Shown: positions 16,319-26,526 of the stretch, piece by piece
Layout: every line of letters starts with the position of its first letter
How positions within the stretch are numbered: position 1 is the first letter of the stretch
Assembly (NCBI GenBank): GCA_040506775.1
Contig: JBEVWC010000031.1
Location: 59,968 to 123,967, forward strand
Reading direction: 5' to 3'
Length of the DNA stretch: 64,000 nt
Origin: Thiodiazotropha sp040506775
Lineage (GTDB): Bacteria; Pseudomonadota; Gammaproteobacteria; Chromatiales; Chromatiaceae
Notes under the pieces: model-generated
Databases searched by the model: none
Told to the model about the DNA's origin: nothing
Seen by the model: the letters and a program-made list of their open reading frames with translations, nothing else
Program-made: the position numbers and the translations under genes

Positions 16319-18763
16319 ATGGAAAAGCTGCAACATTCAGCATTGCGCATGCTGTCATTAGGGATCTTGTTCACGCTCAGCGCCTTCAACACTGCCGCCA
16401 GCACCACCCATCAGGCCACAGTGACAACCTCCGGCGAACCCGCAAATGCCACCATGTCCTGGTCGCTCTCTACCACGGATACAACCGAACACTCCGTATT
16501 ATTCAATACCGATGATGCAATATCCGTCGGGTTGACCGTCACAGTGGATGCCGCCTCAGTGGGATCCGAACGGAATCTCTACCTGGTTGCCCGCGCACAG
16601 GACAATTGGTTCATGCGGGATAGTGACGGGCGCTGGCGCGACTGGAATGGCCAGGTGAATGAGCTGATTCCATTCGCACGCAGGACCCTTACCTCCAACG
16701 AAGTCATCGATGTGCACCACAGCGCCCCGCTGCCAGCTGGTGAATTTGCCGTCTATGGCGGCTATGAGGCGGACAATGGCGCCATCGTCTATAACCAGCA
16801 TCCCTTAACATTCATCGTCTTCGACACCGACAATCCCAGACTGCACCGGTTTCGCCACAATGTCATGCTGGAAAGCTATTTGATCGACGCGATGATTGCG
16901 GCCTATGCCACGGATCGGGAGTTGCCCAGCCTGAATAATGATGACTTCAGCCCCGCGCCCATAAGCAGCGGCCCCCTATCACTGACCAATATTCAGGAAC
17001 AGGGGGTGGATGAGGCGGATCTGATCAAAACCGACGGCCAGTATCTGTATCAAAAGGGTAGTTGCAGGTCACAGATTCATGCCAGTTACTACAGTTGCCT
17101 CTTCACCTATGGCATTGAGGCGATGCCCGCCTCAAACCATTTGTTGAGTGAGACCCCAATACCGGGAGACCAACCCGTTGATGGCATTTACCTGGTTAAA
17201 CAGCGCGGTGAAGGACAATCCGATCTGCTCGTAACAGTCGGGAGTCATGCAGTTAATAACTATGTCGACTTTGGTTTTTCGTTGCAACCGGTCTGGGATG
17301 AACCCAGGTTCTGGTCGAACGGCACCAGTGAGGTGAATCTTTTCAACCTGGACTCAGCGGGCAACCCCATCCATGAACGCGGCTTGCGTTTCGATGGAGT
17401 AATGATCTCCAGTCGCATGATCGATGACACGCTCTATCTGGTCACCCGGTATACCCCGACACTCGAGGAACTGGACCCATACGCCAATCGTGCAGCCGAG
17501 TTTGACAGCAACCGAACCCTGTTGGAAAGCAGCACATTGTCTCAACTGAGACCGAAAGCCACTACGGCAGATCAACCCCGACCCCTGATCGACACGGAAC
17601 ATTGCTATCTCGCCCCCAGCGCCACTGCCAGCATGCCTGACCCAACCATCATCAGCATCATCACACTCTCACTGGCAGATCCTGACAACTTTCAGAGCAG
17701 CTGTTTCATCGGATCGTCGGAGGTGCTCTATGCCTCTCAGGAAGCCATCTATCTGGTGGCCGAGGCTGCGGGTGAAGCCCAACTGGATAACGGAGGATAC
17801 GCCCCGATCAGCGAGGTCCATAAACTGGCATTGGTCAGCGATGCCGGAGGGGTTAAGGCCGCCGAATATCGGGGCTCCGCTCAGGTGATCGGCAGTCTCG
17901 GTGACAATCCCGACTACAAAGCATACCGCATGGGAGAGTTTCAAGGTGTCTTCCGGATTGCGACTTCCATCGGCTACCTGGGCTCTGAATTCAGTTCTAC
18001 CAGTGTGACACTTCTGCGTGAGGCTACACAGGGCGGTCGACTGGAAATAACCGGTCGCCTTGATGATCTTGGACGGCCAGGGGAAGCACTCTACGCCAGC
18101 CGTTTTCTGGGCAATCGGGGCTATTTGATTACCTTCAAGAAGACGGACCCCCTCTATGTACTGGACCTCTCCGACCCCGAGAACCCGGTTGCAGTGGGTG
18201 AATTGGAGGTTTCCGGATACTCGGAGTATCTACATCCCGTGGGAGAAAATTATCTGCTCGGCATTGGCAAGGAAGCTGTAGATGCTGAGTATTCAAACGA
18301 CAGGAATGGATTGGGTTTTGCCTGGTATCAAGGATTGAAGATCTCCCTGTTCGACATCTCAGATCCCAGTATGCCTACAGAAGTGAATTCCATTGTACTG
18401 GGTCACAGAGGAACCACCTCGACCATTTTGTCCCAGCCCCACGGATTCGCCTCCCTGCCCCCCACCGACACATTGCCGATGCGTTTCTCTATACCGGTGC
18501 TTTTATGTGACGACCCGCCTCCAATCTATAATCCTGGACCCTCTACATCGTGGAGATGGACACATACCGGCCTCTACACCTTCGATGTGCGATCGGACAG
18601 TACACCAGGTGTGGAACTCGTTGATCAATTTGTGGTGAGCCAGAACGACAGCAGCAGTCATTCTTCAGGGGTTTGGAATGACCGATCCGTCATCCTTGGG
18701 GATAGCGTACACTATCTGCACGATGAGACACTCTTCTCATCGGACCTCCCGGCAAGAGAGTAA
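16319..18763 (+). CDS. secreted beta-propeller domain protein
   Basis: An 814-residue exported protein. GAGGG eight bases upstream supports ATG 16319, giving a signal peptide (LSLGILFTLSAFNTAAS). Residues ~30-180 form a Thr/Ser-rich N-terminal domain. The rest carries the hallmark ENIQ-EGVDEADLIKTDGQYLY-type segment (here NIQEQGVDEADLIKTDGQ) and repeated propeller strands such as DPLYVLDLSDPENPVAVGELEV and SLFDISDPSMPTEVN. These fit the secreted C-terminal beta-propeller family distantly related to WD40. A protein-binding role outside the cytoplasm is probable; no enzyme motif is visible. The C-terminal coding end (18720-18743) contains a GATGAGA/TCTCATC hairpin without a T-run. Confidence 0.82.
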   Translation: MEKLQHSALRMLSLGILFTLSAFNTAASTTHQATVTTSGEPANATMSWSLSTTDTTEHSVLFNTDDAISVGLTVTVDAASVGSERNLYLVARAQDNWFMRDSDGRWRDWNGQVNELIPFARRTLTSNEVIDVHHSAPLPAGEFAVYGGYEADNGAIVYNQHPLTFIVFDTDNPRLHRFRHNVMLESYLIDAMIAAYATDRELPSLNNDDFSPAPISSGPLSLTNIQEQGVDEADLIKTDGQYLYQKGSCRSQIHASYYSCLFTYGIEAMPASNHLLSETPIPGDQPVDGIYLVKQRGEGQSDLLVTVGSHAVNNYVDFGFSLQPVWDEPRFWSNGTSEVNLFNLDSAGNPIHERGLRFDGVMISSRMIDDTLYLVTRYTPTLEELDPYANRAAEFDSNRTLLESSTLSQLRPKATTADQPRPLIDTEHCYLAPSATASMPDPTIISIITLSLADPDNFQSSCFIGSSEVLYASQEAIYLVAEAAGEAQLDNGGYAPISEVHKLALVSDAGGVKAAEYRGSAQVIGSLGDNPDYKAYRMGEFQGVFRIATSIGYLGSEFSSTSVTLLREATQGGRLEITGRLDDLGRPGEALYASRFLGNRGYLITFKKTDPLYVLDLSDPENPVAVGELEVSGYSEYLHPVGENYLLGIGKEAVDAEYSNDRNGLGFAWYQGLKISLFDISDPSMPTEVNSIVLGHRGTTSTILSQPHGFASLPPTDTLPMRFSIPVLLCDDPPPIYNPGPSTSWRWTHTGLYTFDVRSDSTPGVELVDQFVVSQNDSSSHSSGVWNDRSVILGDSVHYLHDETLFSSDLPARE

Positions 18764-18894
18764 CGGATCGCATCGCATGATCAACAGGGTTGATACGACA
18801 GTTGTACCTGCCCGGTTGGCGCTTCACCCTACTCTCACACAATGGATCCTGCTTAGCCAGGATTCATCCGAATGAGGAGGAATACAAGCAACCA

Positions 18895-20142
18895 CTAGTG
18901 ATGAACTAATTTACCCGCTAGACCTGGCGCGTTTGGTATATCCAGCCTGTCGGCATAGCGTGCATAGAATGCCTTCAAGGCGAAGGGCGTCAGCAATGTG
19001 GTCAATGCGATAACTATCACCATCCCTGCATACACCTCCATGTTGAAAATCCCGGTGGAACGTCCCAATTCTGCGAAGATCAACCCGACCTCGCCGCGTG
19101 GCACCATCGCCATACCCACCGCCAGTTTTTGTAAGGGTGATGCATGGATCAACATAGCGCCTGCAAATTTACCTGCCACGGCAAAAACAAAGAACACGCC
19201 GGCGAAACTCCATATGAAATGAGAACTCCAGTCGATATCCCTCAGATCCAGGGACAACCCGACCGTGACAAAGAATATCGGACTGAAGATATACACGATC
19301 GGATTCATCTGCACTTCGATTCTGCCCGCGAACTTTCTGTCCGTATGCAAAGAAACACCGAACGGCAGGAAGAAGCGACGTGATAGTGCCAATCCAGCCG
19401 CGAACCCACCCAGCAACTCAGGTGCTCCCACGGCGTGCGCAAGCCAGGCAAAGAACAGCACCAGGGATATGATCATGATGGGAATCAATCCCGGCATGTC
19501 AGAGTACTTGTCGATGCGACGAATCAGCAGCGAGATCAGTTTGGCGGCAATCGGCGCCAACAGGAAGAACAGCAGTATGAACGTCAACACCTTGCTCAGG
19601 TTCGGCAGACTCACACCACCACTGACGGAAAAGTCGTAGAGGATCGCTAACAGTATGACGCCCATGACGTCGTCCAATACTGCCGCACCGAGTACGACTT
19701 CACCTTCCCGTTCATGCTGCCGGCCAAGATCTGCCAAAACACGGATAGTGATACCAATACTGGTCGCGGTCAGCGTACCACCGACAAACAGGGATACCAG
19801 GGCAGACAAACCGAACACCCAGTAAGCCAATGCAAAACCACTGATCAGAGGCATCAGGAATCCGCCAATCGCAACCATCAACGATTGACCGCCTGCATTG
19901 ATAAGGCGCCGGATATCGGTTTCGATACCGACCTTGAAGAGCAGCAGGATGATACCCACTTCAGCCAGTAACTGGATGGTTTTGGTCGGTTCGATCCAGC
20001 CCAGCACGGAGGAACCCAGCAACACACCGGCGATCAGTTCACCGATCACAGCGGGCGCTTTCAGATAGACCGCGCATTCCGCCAACAATCGGGAGAACAC
20101 GAGTATCAGAAGCAGATGCAGTAGAAAGGTATGAGTATCCAC
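18895..20142 (-). CDS. CPA2-type cation:proton antiporter
   Basis: A 415-residue protein made almost wholly of hydrophobic helices, consistent with a 12-13 helix Kef/NapA-like Na+(K+)/H+ antiporter. Motifs: AVIGELIAGVLLGSSVLG in helix 2, the unwound-helix segment GTLTATSIGIT, and the ion-binding pair in GAAVLDDVMGVILLA. There is no C-terminal RCK/TrkA-N domain, unlike KefB or KefC. The start codon is GTG (20142), with no strong ribosome site. Terminal residues are AGLAGKLVHH. It stands alone; the 5' side is a ~490-base gap. Confidence 0.9.
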   Translation of the reverse strand: MDTHTFLLHLLLILVFSRLLAECAVYLKAPAVIGELIAGVLLGSSVLGWIEPTKTIQLLAEVGIILLLFKVGIETDIRRLINAGGQSLMVAIGGFLMPLISGFALAYWVFGLSALVSLFVGGTLTATSIGITIRVLADLGRQHEREGEVVLGAAVLDDVMGVILLAILYDFSVSGGVSLPNLSKVLTFILLFFLLAPIAAKLISLLIRRIDKYSDMPGLIPIMIISLVLFFAWLAHAVGAPELLGGFAAGLALSRRFFLPFGVSLHTDRKFAGRIEVQMNPIVYIFSPIFFVTVGLSLDLRDIDWSSHFIWSFAGVFFVFAVAGKFAGAMLIHASPLQKLAVGMAMVPRGEVGLIFAELGRSTGIFNMEVYAGMVIVIALTTLLTPFALKAFYARYADRLDIPNAPGLAGKLVHH

Positions 20143-20633
20143 AACGGCCGAATCCTCTTTCCAAGGGTATTCAGACCGATATCGTGTGATAGGCAGTTCA
20201 GCATACCCTGCACATCTCTACCTGCATGATACGTTAATTCGAAATAATATGATTTGACCCGGGGCAGCTAATGCGCCGATTTTACTTGAGCCGCCTCGCT
20301 GAATTCGATCAGGTCAGGGCTGTAAATAGTCACTGACTATACAGGCTCAACAATGTATATATTTTCTCGATTACTTACCCATTTCAAACCCAAAGAACTT
20401 CATTTCTGGAATTAAGACATGCAGATCGGGTTAAGCTGTGCTGTTCAACCATGTTGAAAATTTATACCAGGAATGAAGTCGTTGTTGAGAAAGTTCTGAG
20501 TTTTTTCAGTGATGAGTTCTGAGTTGGGGTGTTCGTGGAGAGACCCGGGCAATCAAGCCAATACACATCATCGGACCATCATAGCCACAGATCGGCTTAC
20601 ACTGCGCTAACCAGACCCATCAATTTCAAAGCC
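20143..20633. other. intergenic region, no gene seen
   Basis: Lies between the antiporter gene and the end of the DUF4239 gene, both on the minus strand. It should contain the antiporter promoter. A short palindrome, TAGTCA-CTGACTA (20327-20339), is visible. No open frame has a signal, ribosome site and family resemblance together, and no terminator with a T-run was found. Confidence 0.4.
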
Positions 20634-21446
20634 TCAAGGGTGTGCCTTGTAACGCGCCATACTTGTCTGCAAATCGACCATGGTTCGCTGACTGACGGAA
20701 ATCAGTCCCTGACCTGGACGATCCAGATCTGTGATCAACAACATCACAGCCGAGAAGGCCAGAATAAGTCCAATTCGAGGCAACAGGGTTCTGACGCCGT
20801 TCAAGCCGGACTGGTAACCCATCATGGACAGGGTCACGAGTGAGATGAACAGGAGCGTCGCCATGATAATCAGGGGGATTCGTTGGTGAGCGGCATTGAT
20901 TCTTTTTGAGTGCAGATCGATCACTTCATTCACAGCAGCCGTGAACAATGCGATGGACGCCGTATCCTTGACCGTACGCACCTGCTTTACCGTGACTGCC
21001 CACAGATCATCGAGAATCCGCTCCGAGTGTTCGATCGCCCGTGACAACTCTTCGGAATCCTTCGACCTGGCTCCTTCGATCCGCGTATCGACATATTCAC
21101 GCAGCAGTCTATCCACCACCTCAACCTGGGCGTCTTGCAAAAACCGGGCGCGTAACCAGGCGGTTCCTATGGCATTGGATTCCTCCAGCACCAGGGCCTT
21201 GCGTTCTGCATGTATGGAATTTGCCGCCCCATAGGTGAACGCCAGCATGAAGGCCAGCAAACCCAGAGTGGCGCCCATCAGGGTACCCGCCTGTTTTTCT
21301 TCCTTGTCGAAGACACTCTTTCCTGCGCGTTGCTGGCGACGTCGGCCGAAGTGATAACCCAGTTCTGCGGTTGCGAACAGCACCATCACCAAGAGAATGA
21401 ATAGCAGCCAAACATCCAACCGGTCCAGTAATTGTTCTCCGATCAT
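20634..21446 (-). CDS. DUF4239 / bestrophin-like membrane protein
   Basis: About 270 residues. ATG 21446 puts the first membrane helix (VWLLFILLVMVLFATAELGYHFG) near the N-terminus; a longer in-frame start adds ~17 polar residues. A second helix is TLMGATLGLLAFMLAFTYGAA. A long helical loop (RKALVLEESNAIGTAWLRARFL, LLREYVDTRIE) follows, and two helices lie at the C-terminus (IPLIIMATLLFISLVTLSMMGYQSG, IGLILAFSAVMLLITD). This pattern matches the bestrophin-like DUF4239 proteins. Ion-channel function is suspected for the family but not shown here. No operon partner. Confidence 0.8.
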   Translation of the reverse strand: MIGEQLLDRLDVWLLFILLVMVLFATAELGYHFGRRRQQRAGKSVFDKEEKQAGTLMGATLGLLAFMLAFTYGAANSIHAERKALVLEESNAIGTAWLRARFLQDAQVEVVDRLLREYVDTRIEGARSKDSEELSRAIEHSERILDDLWAVTVKQVRTVKDTASIALFTAAVNEVIDLHSKRINAAHQRIPLIIMATLLFISLVTLSMMGYQSGLNGVRTLLPRIGLILAFSAVMLLITDLDRPGQGLISVSQRTMVDLQTSMARYKAHP

Positions 21447-21808
21447 ACGAGTCTCTGATTTCCTGTTGTCCGAGTAGAAGCCACCCTTCGCCATCAAGAC
21501 CTGTTTTTCGGCAAACCTTCACGCACAGGTTGAGTAAATCAGCGAAGGAACCGCTGAATGAACGGTCAGTCGTGTGCAGGCTGAAATACCGAGACGTACC
21601 AGAAAATGAGAAAGGCACAAATCAGGCTAACTTTAATATAGAGGAGTTGTCGAGAGCTGCCAATATCAGCCTTTCACAGCCGTTCGTCCTGATCTGCACA
21701 ATTGACGATGATGGCCGTCATGTGGTCTGTGAGCTGCATCACCGAGCGGGCCCTGAGCGTTTTTTTCCACAGACAGTTGCCTGTGGCGACTCAGTTGATA
21801 TGCTTGGG

Positions 21809-21834
21809 TCAACAGCTTTTGCTGTAGCTGTTGA
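21809..21834. repeat. 9-bp inverted repeat in divergent intergenic region
   Basis: TCAACAGCT (21809-21817) and AGCTGTTGA (21826-21834) are perfect reverse complements separated by eight bases. They lie ~60 bases upstream of the GGDEF gene start at 21897 and could be a regulator-binding operator or an mRNA hairpin. No T-run follows. The remaining ~450 bases between the DUF4239 and GGDEF genes hold no convincing gene. Confidence 0.45.
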
Positions 21835-21896
21835 GTCATTGGGATGTTGGACAATAACAAACAGGGACTCAGAGCGTCCCTCACGGTAAAAATCAC

Positions 21897-23036
21897 ATGT
21901 CATTTTTCAACGCTTACCTTGCGCACCTGGGAAGAAATTCCGGTATCTCATCCCTGCAGGACCTGGATGATCTTCTCTCCGCCGATGAACACCCGGCTTA
22001 CATGCGTCGGCACCGTGCTGAACTTCTTCTCGAACGCATTCGTTTCCTCGCTTCCCTGTTTGCAGTGCTGGTTCCTTTGTGGCTGGTGGTCGATTACTGG
22101 TTGCTGCCCGCAAACCTGTTCTGGCCGATACTCCTGATACGCCTGCTTTCAACCGCTCATTTTGTCTATCTGGCCGTATACCGAACGCAACAGCCCCGTT
22201 TGAACAGCAGCCTGTTCCTGTTGGCAGGGATGCTGCTGAACCTGCCTTTGACCTTCTTTGCGGCGACCCAGGTTCTTGACACCAGCCCATCCGCAAATCT
22301 CTTGCCGGTGGTTCAGCTGTATACCCTGCTGCCGTATATCGCCCTGGGACTGCTTGGCCTGTTTCCACTTACCCTGATGGAATGTGCGGCGCTGGCGCTG
22401 CCACTGACCCTGGTTCCCATGACCAGCATGAGTTTCCTCACCGCTCTGCCGTTCGCGGAACTGTTTCCAACCCTCTGGTTACTGATCATTATTTTCAGTA
22501 TTGTGCTGTTCGCTTCGTCTTTACAGTTGCAACACATGATCGCCCTGGTGACGCGTCCGGATTTTGATCCTGTGACTGGCGCGCAGACCCGAAAATCCGG
22601 TAATCAAACACTGATAAAGGCTTTCCAGCAGGCGAAACTGCACAATGAATTTCTCAGCGTTGCATTGATCGATCTCGACGACACGCAACAGATCGTCAGC
22701 CAATACGATTACGACACCTACGGCCATGTCATTCAGGAAGCCGGCGAAATTCTTCACGACGCGTTACGCCACAGCGATATGCTGGTCCACTGGAGCGAAA
22801 AGGTCTTCATGCTGATTCTGCCGGGCACCGACTGCCAGGGGGGACGCGTCATTGCCCAGAGAATTCATGATGAAGGATTGGGTAATCTGCCCGACGGTCG
22901 ACCGGTAACCGCGAGCATTGGCCTGTGTGAGCGCTCGGCGGATACTCTCGAAGAGCTACCCGCCCTTTTGAAGCTGGTCGACAATCGCCGAACCGAGGCA
23001 AAGAACCAGGGCAAGGACCGCTTCGTACTGTGTTGA
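21897..23036 (+). CDS. membrane protein with degenerate GGDEF domain
   Basis: A 379-residue protein. After a ~45-residue N-terminal tail come about five or six membrane helices (IRFLASLFAVLVPLWLVVDYWLL through LWLLIIIFSIVLFASSL), then a GGDEF-like domain from ~residue 220. The domain entry DFDPVTGAQTRKSGNQTL resembles the DxLTGxxNR start, and IDLDD and YGHVIQEAGE match the first strand and metal region. The active-site turn, normally GGDEF or GGEEF, reads WSEKVF (residues 299-304). It is therefore unlikely to synthesise cyclic di-GMP and may instead bind nucleotide or act as a regulator. The family call is firm; loss of activity is an inference from the motif. Confidence 0.85.
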   Translation: MSFFNAYLAHLGRNSGISSLQDLDDLLSADEHPAYMRRHRAELLLERIRFLASLFAVLVPLWLVVDYWLLPANLFWPILLIRLLSTAHFVYLAVYRTQQPRLNSSLFLLAGMLLNLPLTFFAATQVLDTSPSANLLPVVQLYTLLPYIALGLLGLFPLTLMECAALALPLTLVPMTSMSFLTALPFAELFPTLWLLIIIFSIVLFASSLQLQHMIALVTRPDFDPVTGAQTRKSGNQTLIKAFQQAKLHNEFLSVALIDLDDTQQIVSQYDYDTYGHVIQEAGEILHDALRHSDMLVHWSEKVFMLILPGTDCQGGRVIAQRIHDEGLGNLPDGRPVTASIGLCERSADTLEELPALLKLVDNRRTEAKNQGKDRFVLC

Positions 23037-23075
23037 AACGCTCCGCTGCGTGGGCTGCTGCCGAGCCCGTTCGGA

Positions 23076-23216
23076 CTACTGCAGTTTGAGAAATTCAGGG
23101 ATCAGCCAGGGATTGCCCGCAATCACCGTCAGATGGTTGATGATCAGTAATACGAAACCCAATAACAGCAGGGCACTGCCCGACACACGTCGAAAATCCA
23201 GGACTGCCTCACTCAT
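23076..23216 (-). CDS. 46-residue single-pass membrane peptide
   Basis: Reading the minus strand from ATG 23216 gives a 46-codon frame ending TAG at 23076. It begins MSEAVLDFRRVSGS, has one hydrophobic helix (ALLLLGFVLLIINHLTVIAG), and ends NPWLIPEFLKLQ. The ribosome site is excellent (AAGGAGAG about six bases before the start), and the helix is followed by a short polar tail, as in genuine small membrane proteins. It sits alone between the convergent GGDEF gene and the RND operon. No function can be assigned; homologues would need a search. Confidence 0.6.
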   Translation of the reverse strand: MSEAVLDFRRVSGSALLLLGFVLLIINHLTVIAGNPWLIPEFLKLQ

Positions 23217-23436
23217 GAGTCTCTCCTTTTAAACGTTCCTGGTCGCACGTGTGTAGTTCTAGCAGCCGAACCCGTCCAAAAACAGACTGTTTTAGTAGGG
23301 AAATAGCGCTCAGCCTTGGGCTAAAGGCGAAAATTCATTTCATTCCAGAGTCTTGGGGAAACTGACTTTGTGCCGCAGCCCTGTCTCGATCAGTCATCGA
23401 GACGGCTGTCCACTCGACGGCTCTGTAAAACCCTCG

Positions 23437-26400
23437 TCACGCCCCCATGTGATCCCGATGGAACAAGGCATAGACCGCCGGAATCAGCACCAGGGTGATC
23501 AACGTCGAGACTGTGAGACCGCCCACCACCGCCCGGGCCAGGGGCGCCTGGGCATCCGCGCCCTCACCAATACCCAGGGCCAGCGGTAACAACGCCAGAA
23601 TCGTGGTCAGGGTGGTCATCAAGACCGGGCGAAGCCGGCGGCGTCCCGCCTCTACCAGGGCCTGCTCCGTGAGCATCCCCTCCCGCCGCAGCCGACCGGC
23701 CTGATCGACCAGCAGGATGGCATTGTTGACGACGATGCCTCCGAGCATGATGCAGCCGATCGCCGACTGCAGGTTCAGGGTGGTATCGGTAAGAAACAGG
23801 GTCAGCACCACACCGATGGCGGCGAGGGGCACCGACAGCATGACCACCAGCGGGTCACCGAAGGATTCGTATTGTGACGCAAGCACCATGTAGACCAGCA
23901 GCAGAGCCAACAGCAGGGACACCACCAGTTCGTCGAAGGACTTCTGCTGCTCTTCGTAGTTGCCGGAAATAATCAGATCGTAGCCGATGGGACGGGCAAT
24001 CGCGTCGATACGCTCCTGGATCTCAGCGGCCACCGAGCCCAGGTCCCGCTCAGCCACATTGGCGGTCACGCTGACCAGGCGTTGCTGATCCTTGCGCTCA
24101 ATCGTCACCGGACCCTCCCCGGAAGCGGTCTCCACCAGATTGCGCAGCGCCACCTGTTCGCCCGCGGGGGTGCGCAGGGTCAGATCCAGGATCTCGTCGA
24201 TAGAACGCTGCTGCGCCGACTCGAGCTGCACCAGAATGCGGTAGGAGTTGCCCGCCACCCGGTATTCTCCCGCCTTGGATCCGGCTACCGCGGTTTCGAT
24301 CACCTCGGTCACATCCCGCACGCTGAGGCCCAGGTCGCTGACCTTCTGCCGGTCCACATGGATCTCCTGCTGGGGGATGCCGGTCTCACGGCTCAGCTCC
24401 ACATCGGTCACTCCGGGTACATCCTTGATCGCTACGGATACCTGCTTCGCCAGCAGATCCAGGGTTCCGAGATCGAAACCGCGCACCTCCACGGTCACCC
24501 CCTCCACCGTGTCGAGGATCCGCTCGAGGAGAAACTGACCCTGGGGCGCCCGCACCCGGATCTTCATTCCGGGAATACCTCCGGCGAGCTGTTTGCGCAA
24601 CTCATCGGCAATCGCCTGATTGGAGCGGGTACGCTCCCTGGCGGGACCGAGGTTGAGACGAATCTCACCCTTGGCCTTGGAGCTGCCCCGGGTGCCTGAG
24701 GTGGTGATGCTGACCACCGAGGAACGGGTCTCCGGCACCGCCGCGTACACCTGAGCCTCCAGCAGACGGGTCTGCCGGTCGATCAGATCCAGCCGGGTAC
24801 CCACCTCCATCTCACCACTCACGCTGACCTCCCCTTCGTCACTCGGAGGGATGAACTCGGTCCCGATATAAGGGGTCAGGAGCAGACTGGCGACAAACAG
24901 GCTCAGGGCAGCAAGTATGGTCGCCACCTTGTGCCGCAGTACGCTCTGCAACAGGTCACGGTATGTGGTCTCCAATCCCAGGAAGAGCCCCCTTGCGGCA
25001 CGTTCCAGGCCAGCGAAGACAGGCTTGCGCTGAGCCGCCTGATCCGCGCCTTTGCCGGTTTTCAGCAACCGGGAACCCAGCATCGGCACCAGGCTCAGCG
25101 ACACCAGCAGCGCACAGAACAGGGAGAACATGATCACATAGGCGAGTTCCTTGAACAGCACCCCGGAGACCCCCTGGACAAAGATCAGGGGCAGGAAAAT
25201 CACCAGGGTCGTCACAGTACCGGCGACCACCGCCGAGGCGACTTCCCGGGTACCCCGGACCGAGGCCTCAGCCGGACCCTCCCCCGCCTCCTGCTGGCGG
25301 CGGAAGATGTTCTCCAGCACCACCACCGAGCTGTCCACCATCATCCCCACCCCCAGGGCCAGACCGCCCAGGGTCATCAGGTTGAGGGTGAAACCGCCGA
25401 AGTAGAGCAGGCCGAAGGTGGCCACCACCGAGATCGGTATCGCCAGTGAAATCACCAGGGTGCTGCGCAGATTGCGCAGAAAGAACAGCAGCACCAGCAC
25501 CGCCAGGGCGCCGCCATAGAGCACGGACCGGGCCACGTTGCTGATCGCCCGTTCGATAAAGTTGCCCTGATTGATCACCGGGGTGATGTGGATCTGAGGG
25601 AAGGCCCGGTTGACCTTTTCAACCTCTTCCAGCACCGCCCGCGCCACCTCCACCGTGTTGGCCTCCGGCTGCTTGCGGATCGCCACCCGCAATCCCTGCT
25701 CACCGTTGACCCGAATGATCCGGGTCAGCTTCTCATAGGTATCCCGGACCAGGGCGATCTGCCCCAGGGTCACCACCGAACCCTCCTGGCGGGCGATCAC
25801 GGTGCCGCGAATCTGCTCCAGGCTGCCGAACTCCGCCGGAGCGCGCAGGGTCACCTCATAGGGACCGCGCTCGATCTTCCCGGCGGGCAGGTCCAGGTTG
25901 GCATCCTCGATAGCGTCGAGAATATCCGTAAGCGGCAGTCCCAGGGCATTCAGTTTGGCGGGATCGAGCTCCACCCGCACCTCCCGGGTGAACCCGCCCC
26001 AGGGATCGACCTGGGCCACCCCGGGTACCCGGGAAAATCGGTATCGCACCTGATCCTCGACGATCTGGGTCAGCTCCACCGGATCCAGGCGGCTGGAAAT
26101 ACCGAGAATCACCACCGGGTAGGTGTCCACATCGAACTTGCTCACCCGGGGACCGACGATGTCGTCGGGCAGTTCGCTGATCTCATCCTCCAGGGTGGCG
26201 CGCACATCCACCGCTGCCGCATCGATGGGGGTCCCCCAGCCGAACTTCACCTTGACGCTGCTGTTGCCTTCGTAAGAGGTCGAGGTCAGCTCCTCCACCC
26301 CGGGCACGGTGCCGACGATCTCCTCCACGATCTGGGTCACCAGCCGTTCCATCACGATCGGGTCGGCCCCCTCGTACTGGGTCCGCACCGTGAGGGTGGG

Positions 26401-26526
26401 CAGCTCCACGTTCGGCAGCAGATCGATCTGCAGGCGGCTCAGGCTGACCAGACCGAGCACCACCACCATCAGCGCCAGCATGGTGGTGAAGATGGGACGG
26501 CGCACACTCGCGCGGGCCAGATTCAT
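23437..26526 (-). CDS. RND efflux permease, HAE1-like
   Basis: A 1029-residue inner-membrane multidrug-type RND pump, complete. It starts MNLARASVRRPIFTTMLALM, and the two halves have the usual pseudo-repeat. The fourth-helix motif is GGLALGVGMMVDSSVVVLEN, with a single Asp where AcrB has two; this VDSS version is common in one HAE1 branch and is not necessarily a defect. The second half has GGIVVNNAILLVDQAG and RPVLMTTLTTILALLPLALG. The first four bases overlap the stop of the adaptor gene, so the pair is translationally coupled. Substrate unknown. No outer-membrane channel gene adjoins. Confidence 0.93.
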   Translation of the reverse strand: MNLARASVRRPIFTTMLALMVVVLGLVSLSRLQIDLLPNVELPTLTVRTQYEGADPIVMERLVTQIVEEIVGTVPGVEELTSTSYEGNSSVKVKFGWGTPIDAAAVDVRATLEDEISELPDDIVGPRVSKFDVDTYPVVILGISSRLDPVELTQIVEDQVRYRFSRVPGVAQVDPWGGFTREVRVELDPAKLNALGLPLTDILDAIEDANLDLPAGKIERGPYEVTLRAPAEFGSLEQIRGTVIARQEGSVVTLGQIALVRDTYEKLTRIIRVNGEQGLRVAIRKQPEANTVEVARAVLEEVEKVNRAFPQIHITPVINQGNFIERAISNVARSVLYGGALAVLVLLFFLRNLRSTLVISLAIPISVVATFGLLYFGGFTLNLMTLGGLALGVGMMVDSSVVVLENIFRRQQEAGEGPAEASVRGTREVASAVVAGTVTTLVIFLPLIFVQGVSGVLFKELAYVIMFSLFCALLVSLSLVPMLGSRLLKTGKGADQAAQRKPVFAGLERAARGLFLGLETTYRDLLQSVLRHKVATILAALSLFVASLLLTPYIGTEFIPPSDEGEVSVSGEMEVGTRLDLIDRQTRLLEAQVYAAVPETRSSVVSITTSGTRGSSKAKGEIRLNLGPARERTRSNQAIADELRKQLAGGIPGMKIRVRAPQGQFLLERILDTVEGVTVEVRGFDLGTLDLLAKQVSVAIKDVPGVTDVELSRETGIPQQEIHVDRQKVSDLGLSVRDVTEVIETAVAGSKAGEYRVAGNSYRILVQLESAQQRSIDEILDLTLRTPAGEQVALRNLVETASGEGPVTIERKDQQRLVSVTANVAERDLGSVAAEIQERIDAIARPIGYDLIISGNYEEQQKSFDELVVSLLLALLLVYMVLASQYESFGDPLVVMLSVPLAAIGVVLTLFLTDTTLNLQSAIGCIMLGGIVVNNAILLVDQAGRLRREGMLTEQALVEAGRRRLRPVLMTTLTTILALLPLALGIGEGADAQAPLARAVVGGLTVSTLITLVLIPAVYALFHRDHMGA

